DNA of 64,000 nt from Flavobacterium lipolyticum (GTDB lineage Bacteria > Bacteroidota > Bacteroidia > Flavobacteriales > Flavobacteriaceae). The stretch lies in contig NZ_JAJJMN010000001.1 in assembly GCF_020905335.1 (NCBI RefSeq), forward strand, positions 2,666,001 through 2,730,000, written 5' to 3'. Positions 17,615-25,136 of this stretch are shown piece after piece. The notes below the pieces were generated by a model. The model worked only from the letters and a program-made list of their open reading frames with translations, searched no databases and was not told where the DNA came from. Positions within the stretch are counted from its first letter, which is position 1. Each line of letters starts with the position of its first letter. A program made the translations under genes and the position numbers.

Positions 17615-19738
17615 GTGAATAAGATTGCCCTGTCTTTTATTTTAACCTTAACCGCTTTGTTTGCTTTTTCGCAGGAAAGTAACAATACTTCAATCAAACC
17701 TGGTTTCGCTGCAGAACAGTTTCCGGTTTTTCCAAACTGTGAAAATCTTCAATCCAAGCAACTAGAAAATTGTTTTTATAAAGAAGTGCAGGATTTTGTA
17801 TTTCAGAATTATCAGGTGCCTGAAAATCTAAAACAAGCCAATTATAAAGGGGAAGTAAAAGTCTTATTTGAAGTAGATGCAAATGGCGAGTTTAAAGTGA
17901 TTTATGTAAACGCGTTAAACGATGCGTTATCAGAAGAAGCTAAACGTGTTTTTAAGAAGTTTCCCAAGATCAAGCCTTCTACCTATAACGGAAAACCAAC
18001 TTATTCTAAATACACAATTTCGATCGATATTCCTTTAAAAAGTGCCGATCAGATTGCTCAGGAAGCATTGGCTGCTGCCCAAATTTTAAAGCCTCTGGAA
18101 AAGCCAATGACAGAACTGGATAGTATTGTGTATAAAAAATACAACAATCCGGAATTTGAAAGTCATTTGAATATTCCGTTTTCACACAGTTATTATGCAC
18201 AATTTGATAAAGCAATGAATCAGGTGGGAAGTAATAACCATACCGCATCAAAGCCGTATACGTATGCTGAAGTTTCAAAATATTATAATTTAAAAGCAGT
18301 AAATCAATCCCTTCAGAAAAATGTCTCCAGTTGGCTGGGGAGAAAATTCTGGAATGAAAATATGGTTCAGATTCAGGGAGAAGATTATTGGCTGTCCTTA
18401 AATCCTATTGTGGATCTACAAATGGGAAAAGCTTCGGATTTGGATGCTTCCTATACCTACGTAAATACACGTGCCTTAAATTTCAGAGGAGGATTAGGAA
18501 AACAAATCAATTTTACCACAACTATCTTTGAAAGTCAGGGGCGGTTTGCGGGTTATTATAATGATTTTGCCGAGACACTAAAACCGTCGGGAGGAAATCC
18601 GGCTATTCTTCCGGGAATGGGAATTGCCAAACGATTCAAAACGGATGCTTATGATTTTCCTTTAGCAGAAGCAAATATTACCTACGCGCCAAGTAAATTT
18701 TTTGATCTGCAATTGGGTTATGGAAGAAATTTTATTGGTGATGGATACCGTTCATTGCTCGAAAGTGACGGAGCAAGTCCGTATCCGTATTTTAAAATCA
18801 ATACGACCTTTTGGAAAATAAAATACACCAATACCTATATGTGGCTCAAAGATGTTCGTCCGGATGTGACCCTGGAGAGAACTTATGCCACAAAATTCAT
18901 GGCCAATCATTACTTAAGTTGGAACGTGTCTAATAAGTTGAACTTAGGTTTTTTTGAATCAGTAGTCTGGACCGATACAAATAATAGAGGTTTTGATATT
19001 AATTTTGTGAATCCAATTATTTTCTACCGTTCTGTCGAGTTTGCATCATCATCAAGAAGTGGAAATGCATTATTGGGAGTAACGTCTAAATACAAGTGGA
19101 GCAATACTGTTAATTTGTATGCTCAGTTTTTATTGGATGAATTTTCATTAGGAGATATGAAAAGCGGAGACGGCAGCTGGAAAAATAAATTCGGATACCA
19201 ATTGGGAGCAAAATATTTCAATGCATTTGAAGTAAAAGATTTGCTGCTGCAGTTAGAATACAATCATGTGCGTCCGTATGTATATGCGCACAGTGCGGTG
19301 ATTACCAATTATGGGCACAACAATCAGAGTGTAGGACACCAATGGGGAGGTAATTTTTCGGAACTGGTGGCAATCGGACGTTATCATAAAGGGCGTTATT
19401 TTGCTGATGCGAAATTTACCGTTGGAAAAAGAGGTTTGGACTTTGATACCGCTGAAGATAGCTTTAATTACGGAGGTAACATTTATAAAAACTATGATGA
19501 GAAACGACCGTATGATAAAGGTGTAAAAGTAGGACAGGGGAATAAAACAAATGTTTTTATAGCAGATATACAAGGGGGATACCTGATAAACCCGATGACG
19601 AATCTGAAACTGTTCGGAAGTTTTTTATATCGAAATTTTGATCCCACGAAAAATACACCCACAACTTTTAAGCAAAGTACCACCTGGTTTTCTATCGGAT
19701 TGCGTTCCGATATCTTCAATTGGTATTTTGATTACTAG
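17615..19738 (+). CDS. remB: RemB-like gliding protein: TonB-like domain fused to a Wzi-type barrel
   Basis: This exported protein has 707 residues and a GTG start; the signal peptide is MNKIALSFILTLTALFAFSQ. Residues about 60-130 (YKGEVKVLFEVDANGEFKV...FKKFPKIKPSTYNGKP) look like a TonB/energy-transducer C-terminal domain. From about 240 onward it is a capsule-assembly Wzi-like outer-membrane barrel (QLGYGRNFIGDGYRS, NFSELVAIGRYHKGRYFADAKFT) ending with a terminal aromatic strand (NWYFDY). In F. johnsoniae the gene remB, linked to gliding and phage sensitivity, lies just downstream of sprA, gcvH and deoC in this order. The assignment to RemB rests on this context plus domain type; a general Wzi-like role in surface polysaccharide organisation is the alternative. 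Confidence 0.72.
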   Translation: MNKIALSFILTLTALFAFSQESNNTSIKPGFAAEQFPVFPNCENLQSKQLENCFYKEVQDFVFQNYQVPENLKQANYKGEVKVLFEVDANGEFKVIYVNALNDALSEEAKRVFKKFPKIKPSTYNGKPTYSKYTISIDIPLKSADQIAQEALAAAQILKPLEKPMTELDSIVYKKYNNPEFESHLNIPFSHSYYAQFDKAMNQVGSNNHTASKPYTYAEVSKYYNLKAVNQSLQKNVSSWLGRKFWNENMVQIQGEDYWLSLNPIVDLQMGKASDLDASYTYVNTRALNFRGGLGKQINFTTTIFESQGRFAGYYNDFAETLKPSGGNPAILPGMGIAKRFKTDAYDFPLAEANITYAPSKFFDLQLGYGRNFIGDGYRSLLESDGASPYPYFKINTTFWKIKYTNTYMWLKDVRPDVTLERTYATKFMANHYLSWNVSNKLNLGFFESVVWTDTNNRGFDINFVNPIIFYRSVEFASSSRSGNALLGVTSKYKWSNTVNLYAQFLLDEFSLGDMKSGDGSWKNKFGYQLGAKYFNAFEVKDLLLQLEYNHVRPYVYAHSAVITNYGHNNQSVGHQWGGNFSELVAIGRYHKGRYFADAKFTVGKRGLDFDTAEDSFNYGGNIYKNYDEKRPYDKGVKVGQGNKTNVFIADIQGGYLINPMTNLKLFGSFLYRNFDPTKNTPTTFKQSTTWFSIGLRSDIFNWYFDY

Positions 19739-19854
19739 TGTTTTTAATAAGATTTTTTGATATAATAGTGTTAAAGATTTGCAAGTCCTTATTTTGTAAA
19801 GGTTTTATTGAAAAAAATCTAATTTTATAGGTCTAAATTCTACAATCTAATTTG

Positions 19855-19862
19855 TACATTTG
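19855..19862 (+). promoter_or_regulatory. -7 box for the heme O synthase gene
   Basis: TACATTTG fits TAnnTTTG, 35 bp before the TTG start at 19898. Confidence 0.5.
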
Positions 19863-19897
19863 CACCACTCAAAAAAAACATACAAATAATTACTGTA

Positions 19898-20800
19898 TTG
19901 AACGCGACTAAAAATACATTTTCACTAAAATCAATATTTACCGATTTCAAAGAGATTACCAAAGCTGGTTTAGCAATCAGCGTATTGTTCTCTTCTGTGG
20001 CCGGATATTTATTGGGAGTTAATGAGGAACATCCTTTTAAATGGAGTGTTTTGGCAGTTTTGGCAATCGGTGGATATTGCATGGTTGGAGCTTCGAATGC
20101 ATTTAATCAGGTGATCGAAAAAGATATCGATGCTTTAATGGACCGAACCAAAAATCGCCCGGTTCCTTCAGGACGCATGTCTCCAAAAATGGCTTTGTTT
20201 GTAGCAAGTTTGCTTACTATTATTGGTATTGCCTTGCTTTACACTATAAATGCTAAGTCGGCTATGTTTGCCGCAATCTCCATATTCTTATACACCAGTA
20301 TTTATACCCCTTTGAAAACGGTAACTTCGTTGTCTGTTTTTGTTGGTGCTTTTCCGGGGGCAATTCCTTTCATGTTAGGCTGGGTTGCCGCTACAGGAGA
20401 ATTTGGTATAGAGGCCGGAACGCTGTTTTTGATTCAGTTTTTCTGGCAATTTCCTCACTTTTGGGCAATTGGCTGGTTTTTGTATGAAGATTATGAGAAA
20501 GCCGGAATCTTCATGTTGCCAACAGGGAAAAAAGATAAAGGAACCGCTTTGCAGGTTATTTTATATACAGTTTGGTTGATTGTTGCTTCGTTATTACCGG
20601 TTTTAGGATATACAGGGCAATTGTTTATTTCGCCAATAGCAGCAATTTTAGTGTTTTTGTTAGGTTTATGGATGTTGTTTTATGCAGTACGTTTGTATCA
20701 GTTAAGAACACCAAAAGCAGCGAGAACATTAATGTTGGTAAGTGTTTCGTATATCTCGTTACTGCAAATCGTATTTATAGTAGATAAATTTTTAAGATAG
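19898..20800 (+). CDS. ctaB: Protoheme IX farnesyltransferase (heme O synthase)
   Basis: This inner-membrane UbiA-family prenyltransferase (300 residues) attaches farnesyl to heme B, giving heme O for cytochrome oxidase. The first aspartate-rich motif is NAFNQVIEKDIDALMDRTKN followed by RPVPSGRM; the second region is YTPLKTVTSLSVFVGAFPG, and about eight to nine membrane segments follow. The start is TTG (MNATKNTFSLKS) because no ATG precedes the conserved N-terminus and a promoter box sits just upstream. It opens the oxidase cluster; the next gene begins 2 bp after its stop. The family is also called cyoE. Confidence 0.95.
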   Translation: MNATKNTFSLKSIFTDFKEITKAGLAISVLFSSVAGYLLGVNEEHPFKWSVLAVLAIGGYCMVGASNAFNQVIEKDIDALMDRTKNRPVPSGRMSPKMALFVASLLTIIGIALLYTINAKSAMFAAISIFLYTSIYTPLKTVTSLSVFVGAFPGAIPFMLGWVAATGEFGIEAGTLFLIQFFWQFPHFWAIGWFLYEDYEKAGIFMLPTGKKDKGTALQVILYTVWLIVASLLPVLGYTGQLFISPIAAILVFLLGLWMLFYAVRLYQLRTPKAARTLMLVSVSYISLLQIVFIVDKFLR

Positions 20801-20802
20801 TT

Positions 20803-21402
20803 ATGGAAATGACAATGACAAAAACAGAAACGGCAGCGGAAGAGAAGCTAAGGAAAGCCAAATCGGCAAAACTTATCCTCTTGTTTGCAATGGTAAGTAT
20901 GACCATGATGTTTGCCGGACTTACAAGTGCTTTTGTGGTAAGTAAATCAAGAGCCGACTGGTTGAAGAATTTTGAATTGCCAACGGCATTTTATTATAGT
21001 ACAGCAGTTATTTTGGCTTGTAGTGTTACTTTTTACCTGGCTAAAAAAGCCATTCAGAAAGACAATAGAAGCGCTACTACAGCTTTACTTTTGGGAACTT
21101 TAGCTTTAGGGATTTTGTTCGTGGTGCTGCAATTTGCAGGTTTTGGACAAATCGTAGAAAGCGGGTATTATTTTACAGGAGAAGGTAGTTCAATTACTAC
21201 AACATTTTTGTATGTAGTAACCGTGACACACTTGTTACACTTGGCTGGAGGATTAATTTCACTTTTAATTATAATTTATAATCATTTTAAACAAAAATAC
21301 AATTCGACTCAAACTCTTGGTATAGAACTAGGTGCGATGTATTGGCACTTTTTGGATTTATTATGGTTGTATTTATTTTTATTTTTATATTTCTTTAAAT
21401 AA
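20803..21402 (+). CDS. Cytochrome c oxidase subunit III (heme-copper oxidase subunit III family), short form
   Basis: This 199-residue inner-membrane protein has five hydrophobic segments (starting LILLFAMVSMTMMFAGLTS). It ends with the COX3 signature THLLHLAGGLISLL...GAMYWHFLDLLWLYLFLFLYF. Subunit III stabilises proton uptake in caa3/aa3-type oxidases. It directly follows ctaB and precedes a second subunit III gene, the usual pairing in Bacteroidota. The catalytic subunits I and II are not in this window. Confidence 0.9.
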   Translation: MEMTMTKTETAAEEKLRKAKSAKLILLFAMVSMTMMFAGLTSAFVVSKSRADWLKNFELPTAFYYSTAVILACSVTFYLAKKAIQKDNRSATTALLLGTLALGILFVVLQFAGFGQIVESGYYFTGEGSSITTTFLYVVTVTHLLHLAGGLISLLIIIYNHFKQKYNSTQTLGIELGAMYWHFLDLLWLYLFLFLYFFK

Positions 21403-21412
21403 GAAAAAAACG

Positions 21413-21420
21413 TAAATTTG
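21413..21420 (+). promoter_or_regulatory. Possible internal -7 box before the second subunit III gene
   Basis: TAAATTTG fits TAnnTTTG in the 42-bp gap, 25 bp before the ATG at 21445. Confidence 0.4.
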
Positions 21421-21444
21421 GGAACTTTTTAACGAATATCTTTT

Positions 21445-22431
21445 ATGGGAGCGACAGTTACTACTGCAAACAACGACGAAAAAACTTGGGGAGGCGGTCA
21501 TGAGATCCAGCCATTAGGAGCAAGTTATGGTAAAATGATGATGTGGTTTTTTATCGTATCAGATGCCTTAACATTCTCTGGATTCCTTGCTGCTTATGGT
21601 TTTTCAAGATTTAAATTTATTGAAACCTGGCCTTTGGCTGATGAAGTGTTTACTCACTTTCCTTTTATGCATGGCGTTGCGGCACCAATGTATTATGTAG
21701 CCTTAATGACTTTTATTTTGATTTTCTCATCTGTAACAATGGTTTTGGCCGTTGATGCAGGTCACCAATTGAAAAAAACAAAGGTTGCAATTTATATGTT
21801 CTTAACGATTATTGGAGGTTTTATCTTCGTAGGCTCTCAGGCCTGGGAGTGGAAAAACTTCATTAAAGGAGAGTATGGAGCAGTTGAAACAGCAGGAGGA
21901 AGTTTACTGCAGTTTGTTGATAAAGATGGTAAAAGAGTTGCTCTTGCTGATTTTGCGGTTAAATTACCGGAACAAAGAGAAGCTTTAACAAGGAGCCATT
22001 CAACATGGTTTATGGAAGATGCTCAGGCACAGCCAACTTATACAGTTGCAGAAGTTCAGGCAGGTTTTAAAGCTCATCCTGAAGTTTTAATCAGAACAGA
22101 ACAACTTACAGATAAAAAGAAAAAAACAGTTTTATCAAGAGAAGAGTCTGAAGCTCGTTTAGCAAGTGCTAAATATGTGGTTGAAGGTGCTAATTTGATT
22201 AGAAACGAATACGGAAATAAATTATTTGCTGATTTCTTTTTCTTCATCACAGGATTCCACGGATTCCACGTATTTTCAGGAGTTATCATTAATATCATTA
22301 TCTTCTTTAATGTATTATTAGGTACTTATGAAAAAAGAAGAAGCTACGAAATGGTAGAGAAAGTTGGTTTATACTGGCACTTTGTCGATTTAGTTTGGGT
22401 ATTTGTATTTACAGTTTTCTACTTAGTTTAA
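21445..22431 (+). CDS. Cytochrome c oxidase subunit III, long form with hydrophilic insertion
   Basis: This 328-residue subunit III protein shares the family end motifs with its neighbour (TGFHGFHVFSGVIINIIIFF and EKVGLYWHFVDLVWVFVFTV). Between the membrane segment ending GSQAWEWKNF (about residue 137) and the next one (about 258) lies a hydrophilic insertion of roughly 115 residues, rich in Glu and Lys (EQLTDKKKKTVLSREESEAR). This explains the length difference from the 199-residue paralogue. I recall long-loop forms as usual in Bacteroidota. The loop may contact an additional subunit or cytochrome; this is inference. Subunit IV follows after 18 bp. Confidence 0.9.
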   Translation: MGATVTTANNDEKTWGGGHEIQPLGASYGKMMMWFFIVSDALTFSGFLAAYGFSRFKFIETWPLADEVFTHFPFMHGVAAPMYYVALMTFILIFSSVTMVLAVDAGHQLKKTKVAIYMFLTIIGGFIFVGSQAWEWKNFIKGEYGAVETAGGSLLQFVDKDGKRVALADFAVKLPEQREALTRSHSTWFMEDAQAQPTYTVAEVQAGFKAHPEVLIRTEQLTDKKKKTVLSREESEARLASAKYVVEGANLIRNEYGNKLFADFFFFITGFHGFHVFSGVIINIIIFFNVLLGTYEKRRSYEMVEKVGLYWHFVDLVWVFVFTVFYLV

Positions 22432-22449
22432 TTTTAGATTTTAATTATT

Positions 22450-22800
22450 ATGTCACACGAGCACGTATCAAATACAAAAAGAATCTGGTTTGTTTTTGCA
22501 TTACTATCAGTAGTAACTACAGTAGAGGTTATTTTAGGTATCTACAAACCTGCATCATTAGAGTTTAATCATTTTGTTGGCTTGAACTTATTGAACTGGA
22601 TTTTTTACATCCTTACAATTTTTAAAGCTTATTATATAGTATGGGCATTTATGCACATGGAAGGTGAAAAAAGCAGCCTTAGATGGTCTGTTGTAGCACC
22701 TGTTATTTTCCTGGTATTATATCTATTGTTTATTCTGTTAACAGAAGGGCATTATATTTATGGGGTTTTTAAAGATTCTACTATTAAATGGAATTTTTAA
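22450..22800 (+). CDS. Prokaryotic cytochrome c oxidase subunit IV
   Basis: This 116-residue membrane protein has three hydrophobic helices (about 11-30, 45-68 and 80-100) and the family-like segment FYILTIFKAYYIVWAFMHMEGEKSSLRW. Small subunit IV proteins complete the oxidase core. It is the last gene before a terminator, so ctaB, both subunit III genes and subunit IV probably form one unit. Confidence 0.88.
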   Translation: MSHEHVSNTKRIWFVFALLSVVTTVEVILGIYKPASLEFNHFVGLNLLNWIFYILTIFKAYYIVWAFMHMEGEKSSLRWSVVAPVIFLVLYLLFILLTEGHYIYGVFKDSTIKWNF

Positions 22801-22822
22801 CATGATATTAATTCGAAAAGAG

Positions 22823-22853
22823 TCCCGATAACATCGGGATTTTTTTATTTTTG
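22823..22853 (+). terminator. Terminator overlapping the next promoter
   Basis: TCCCGAT-AAC-ATCGGGA (22823-22839) is followed by seven T residues. The same tract carries TATTTTTG (22846-22853), a TAnnTTTG box for the gene at 22879, so one stretch ends one transcript and begins the next. Confidence 0.75.
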
Positions 22854-22878
22854 TACCTCAATAACTTGTACAGATATA

Positions 22879-23520
22879 ATGAAAAAAAATATAGTTCTCT
22901 TTGCTCTTTTTGTTTTGCCAATTGTAGCCTATTTGTTTTTTGCTTCAGGGGTTAACAGCTTTACTACACTTCCTGTTATAACGCCAAAAATTAAAGATTT
23001 CGGTGATTGGAAATCCCTGAATGGAAAGAAAGTTTTGTTGGATAAAAAGATCACGGTTCTTGGTTTTTCAGGGTCTGAAATTTTAAGCAATCGAGGGAAT
23101 TACTTTAACTTAAACGAAAAAATTTACAAGCGCTATAACGGTTTTGAAGATCTCCAGTTTGTAATACTTTGCCCGTTGGGAACCGAAGCCGATGCACAAA
23201 AAGTAGTAGATGCTCTTAAACCTTTTACAGACGTGAAAGGCTGGAACTTTGTCTTCGCTTCACCTGAGGAAATTCAGGCATTTTACGATCAGCTAAAGTT
23301 AAAAGGAAAATTAGATCAGAATCTTGGAACTCCGAATGTTTTTATCGTCGATAAAGAAAGAAATCTTAGAGGAAGAAAAGATGCAGCTGAATACAAAGAA
23401 GGGTATGACACTTTTCATCCTTCAGAGCTAAGCAATGAAATGCTGGATGATTTTAAAATCATTTTATACGAATATCGTGCTGCTCTAAAAAAGAATCACA
23501 ACGCAACTAAACAACTTTAA
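22879..23520 (+). CDS. SCO-like thioredoxin-fold protein lacking the copper-binding cysteines
   Basis: This 213-residue protein is anchored by an N-terminal hydrophobic segment (about 4-24). The remainder faces the periplasm. It resembles the SCO/thioredoxin fold (KKITVLGFSGSEIL, DLQFVILCPLG, LGTPNVFIVDKERNLRGRKD), and its end parallels the SCO gene that follows (IVDKERNLRGR against LIDKEGNIRCR). It has a single cysteine and no CxxxC pair or copper-binding His, so it cannot bind copper as SCO1 does. It lies directly before the true SCO gene (10 bp apart), suggesting a structural or chaperone role in oxidase assembly. The function is inferred. Confidence 0.75.
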   Translation: MKKNIVLFALFVLPIVAYLFFASGVNSFTTLPVITPKIKDFGDWKSLNGKKVLLDKKITVLGFSGSEILSNRGNYFNLNEKIYKRYNGFEDLQFVILCPLGTEADAQKVVDALKPFTDVKGWNFVFASPEEIQAFYDQLKLKGKLDQNLGTPNVFIVDKERNLRGRKDAAEYKEGYDTFHPSELSNEMLDDFKIILYEYRAALKKNHNATKQL

Positions 23521-23530
23521 TCTTTCTATC

Positions 23531-24220
23531 ATGTTTAAGAATAAATCATATATCGGTATTTCGTTTATTATTTTAATTTTTGGAATTTATGCCGTTCCTA
23601 AAATTGTTGACAGAGTTAAAAACGGAGACATTGTAAAAGGAAACCGTCTGGACAATGTAGGATTGAAAACTTCAAAGGCTGATGGTAAATTGATGAAAAT
23701 TGGACCAGCGCCGAAATTTGAATTGACCAATCAGGACAATGCTAAAGTTTCGAATGATACTTACAAAGGAAAGGTTTATGTGTTAGAATTTTTCTTCACA
23801 ACTTGCCCGTCAATTTGTCCGAAAATGAATTTAAGCATGCTGGAGATCGAAAAGACTTTTTTCGGAAATCCAAATTTCGGAATCGTATCCATCACAATCG
23901 ATCCTAAACATGATACGCCGCAGGTTTTAAAAGAACATGCTAAGTTATTAGGAGTAAAATCTTCTACCTGGAATTTCTTAACGGGGGATAAAAATACGAT
24001 CATGGAATTGTCTAATAAAGGATTCAATTTATATGCCGGAGAGAATGAAAAAGTGAGCGGTGGTTTTGAACACTCAGGTTTGTTCGCTTTAATTGATAAA
24101 GAAGGAAATATTCGTTGCAGAAAAGATGAATTCGGAAATCCAAATATCTATTATGACGGATTAGATAAAAAAGGAGTTAGAGACATACAGGAAGATATTA
24201 AAATATTATTAGAAGAATAG
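23531..24220 (+). CDS. SCO1/SenC family copper chaperone for cytochrome oxidase
   Basis: This 229-residue membrane-anchored periplasmic protein has an N-terminal hydrophobic segment (about 6-24). It keeps the copper-binding CxxxC (Cys92 and Cys96 in FFTTCPSICPKMN) and the distal histidine (His181 in GGFEHSGLFALID). SCO proteins deliver or reduce copper for the CuA centre. The thioredoxin fold continues with FGIVSITIDPKHDTPQVLKEH. It sits between the cysteine-less paralogue and the DUF420 gene (2 bp downstream), all probably in one operon. Confidence 0.93.
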   Translation: MFKNKSYIGISFIILIFGIYAVPKIVDRVKNGDIVKGNRLDNVGLKTSKADGKLMKIGPAPKFELTNQDNAKVSNDTYKGKVYVLEFFFTTCPSICPKMNLSMLEIEKTFFGNPNFGIVSITIDPKHDTPQVLKEHAKLLGVKSSTWNFLTGDKNTIMELSNKGFNLYAGENEKVSGGFEHSGLFALIDKEGNIRCRKDEFGNPNIYYDGLDKKGVRDIQEDIKILLEE

Positions 24221-24222
24221 AA

Positions 24223-24762
24223 ATGGAAGATCATTCATTAGAGAAAAAATTCAGTAAGTTTATTGTTGCGGTTTCAATTGTAATTCCACTTGTGGTAGCC
24301 ATTTTATTTGGTGTAAAATTGAAAGACTTAGGAATTGAAGTTGAACCGCTTTCGTTTCTGCCTCCAATTTACGCAACAACAAATGGTATTACCGCTGTAG
24401 TTTTAGTTTGGGCTGTATTGGCCATTAAAAATGGAAAACGTAAGCTCCATGAACGCTTAATGACTTTAGCGATTGGGCTTTCGGTAGCTTTTTTAGTAAT
24501 GTATGTGGCGTATCACATGACCTCCGATTCTACTAAATTTGGCGGTGAAGGAGCAATTCGTTATATCTATTTCTTTATTTTGGTGACTCATATTTTATTG
24601 TCTATTGCCATTATTCCATTGGTATTAATAACGTACGTACGTGCATTGGCAAAACGCTTTGACCGACATAAAAAAATTGCTAAAATAACATTTCCGCTAT
24701 GGTTGTATGTTGCAGTTACCGGTGTTGTGGTTTACTTAATGATTTCTCCTTATTATGCTTAA
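24223..24762 (+). CDS. DUF420 family membrane protein (oxidase assembly)
   Basis: This 179-residue inner-membrane protein has five hydrophobic segments. Conserved histidines of the DUF420 family are visible in KRKLHERLMTLA, YVAYHMTSDSTKFGG, LVTHILLSIAIIPLVLIT and DRHKKIAKITFPLWLYVAVTGVVVY (first part DRHKKIAK). DUF420 proteins such as CtaM of Gram-positive bacteria are needed for heme-copper oxidase maturation. Position after SCO and 8 bases of overlap with the next gene are consistent with that role. Confidence 0.9.
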   Translation: MEDHSLEKKFSKFIVAVSIVIPLVVAILFGVKLKDLGIEVEPLSFLPPIYATTNGITAVVLVWAVLAIKNGKRKLHERLMTLAIGLSVAFLVMYVAYHMTSDSTKFGGEGAIRYIYFFILVTHILLSIAIIPLVLITYVRALAKRFDRHKKIAKITFPLWLYVAVTGVVVYLMISPYYA

Positions 24763-24763
24763 A

Positions 24764-25057
24764 ATGGAAAATAGATTAAAGAATAAAGAAAATAGAAAAG
24801 CAATTAGAAGTAGGTTTGCGAATTTTTTATCAACGAAATGCTTCTATATTCTTGCATCTATTCTCTTTTCGCTAAGCGCAAATGCTCAATGTGCCATGTG
24901 TCGTGCAGCGCTTGGTGGAGATTCAAATGTTAAAAAAGCAGAAGCAGTAAATAATGGAATCGTATATTTAATGGTTATTCCGTATTTATTGGTGGCAGTA
25001 ATAGGTGTTCTGATTTACAGAATGTACCAGTCAAAAAAGAAAAAAACAGATCATTAG
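24764..25057 (+). CDS. Small membrane protein with a CxxC motif, end of the oxidase cluster
   Basis: This 97-residue protein uses the ATG at 24764, although an in-frame ATG three codons earlier is possible. A basic N-terminus is followed by a hydrophobic signal-like segment (about 27-43), then SANAQCAMCRAALGGDSN, a second hydrophobic segment (about 70-90) and a Lys-rich tail. The CAMC pair lies just after the likely cleavage site, on the periplasmic side, and could bind a metal or act in thiol exchange. It is not a family I can name with certainty. Its place after SCO and DUF420 suggests an oxidase assembly role. Confidence 0.7.
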   Translation: MENRLKNKENRKAIRSRFANFLSTKCFYILASILFSLSANAQCAMCRAALGGDSNVKKAEAVNNGIVYLMVIPYLLVAVIGVLIYRMYQSKKKKTDH

Positions 25058-25136
25058 TCAATTAGACAATTAGATAATGTGGTAATTCATTCATTATCTA
25101 ATTGTCTCATTATCTAATTATCTCATTACCTAATTA
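25058..25136. terminator. Bidirectional terminator-like inverted repeat with extra repeat units
   Basis: AGACAATTAGATAATG (25064-25079) and CATTATCTAATTGTCT (25092-25107) form a perfect 16-bp stem with a 12-base loop. Two further imperfect copies of CATTATCTAATTATCTC follow to 25136. The sequence separates two convergent genes. Confidence 0.7.
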
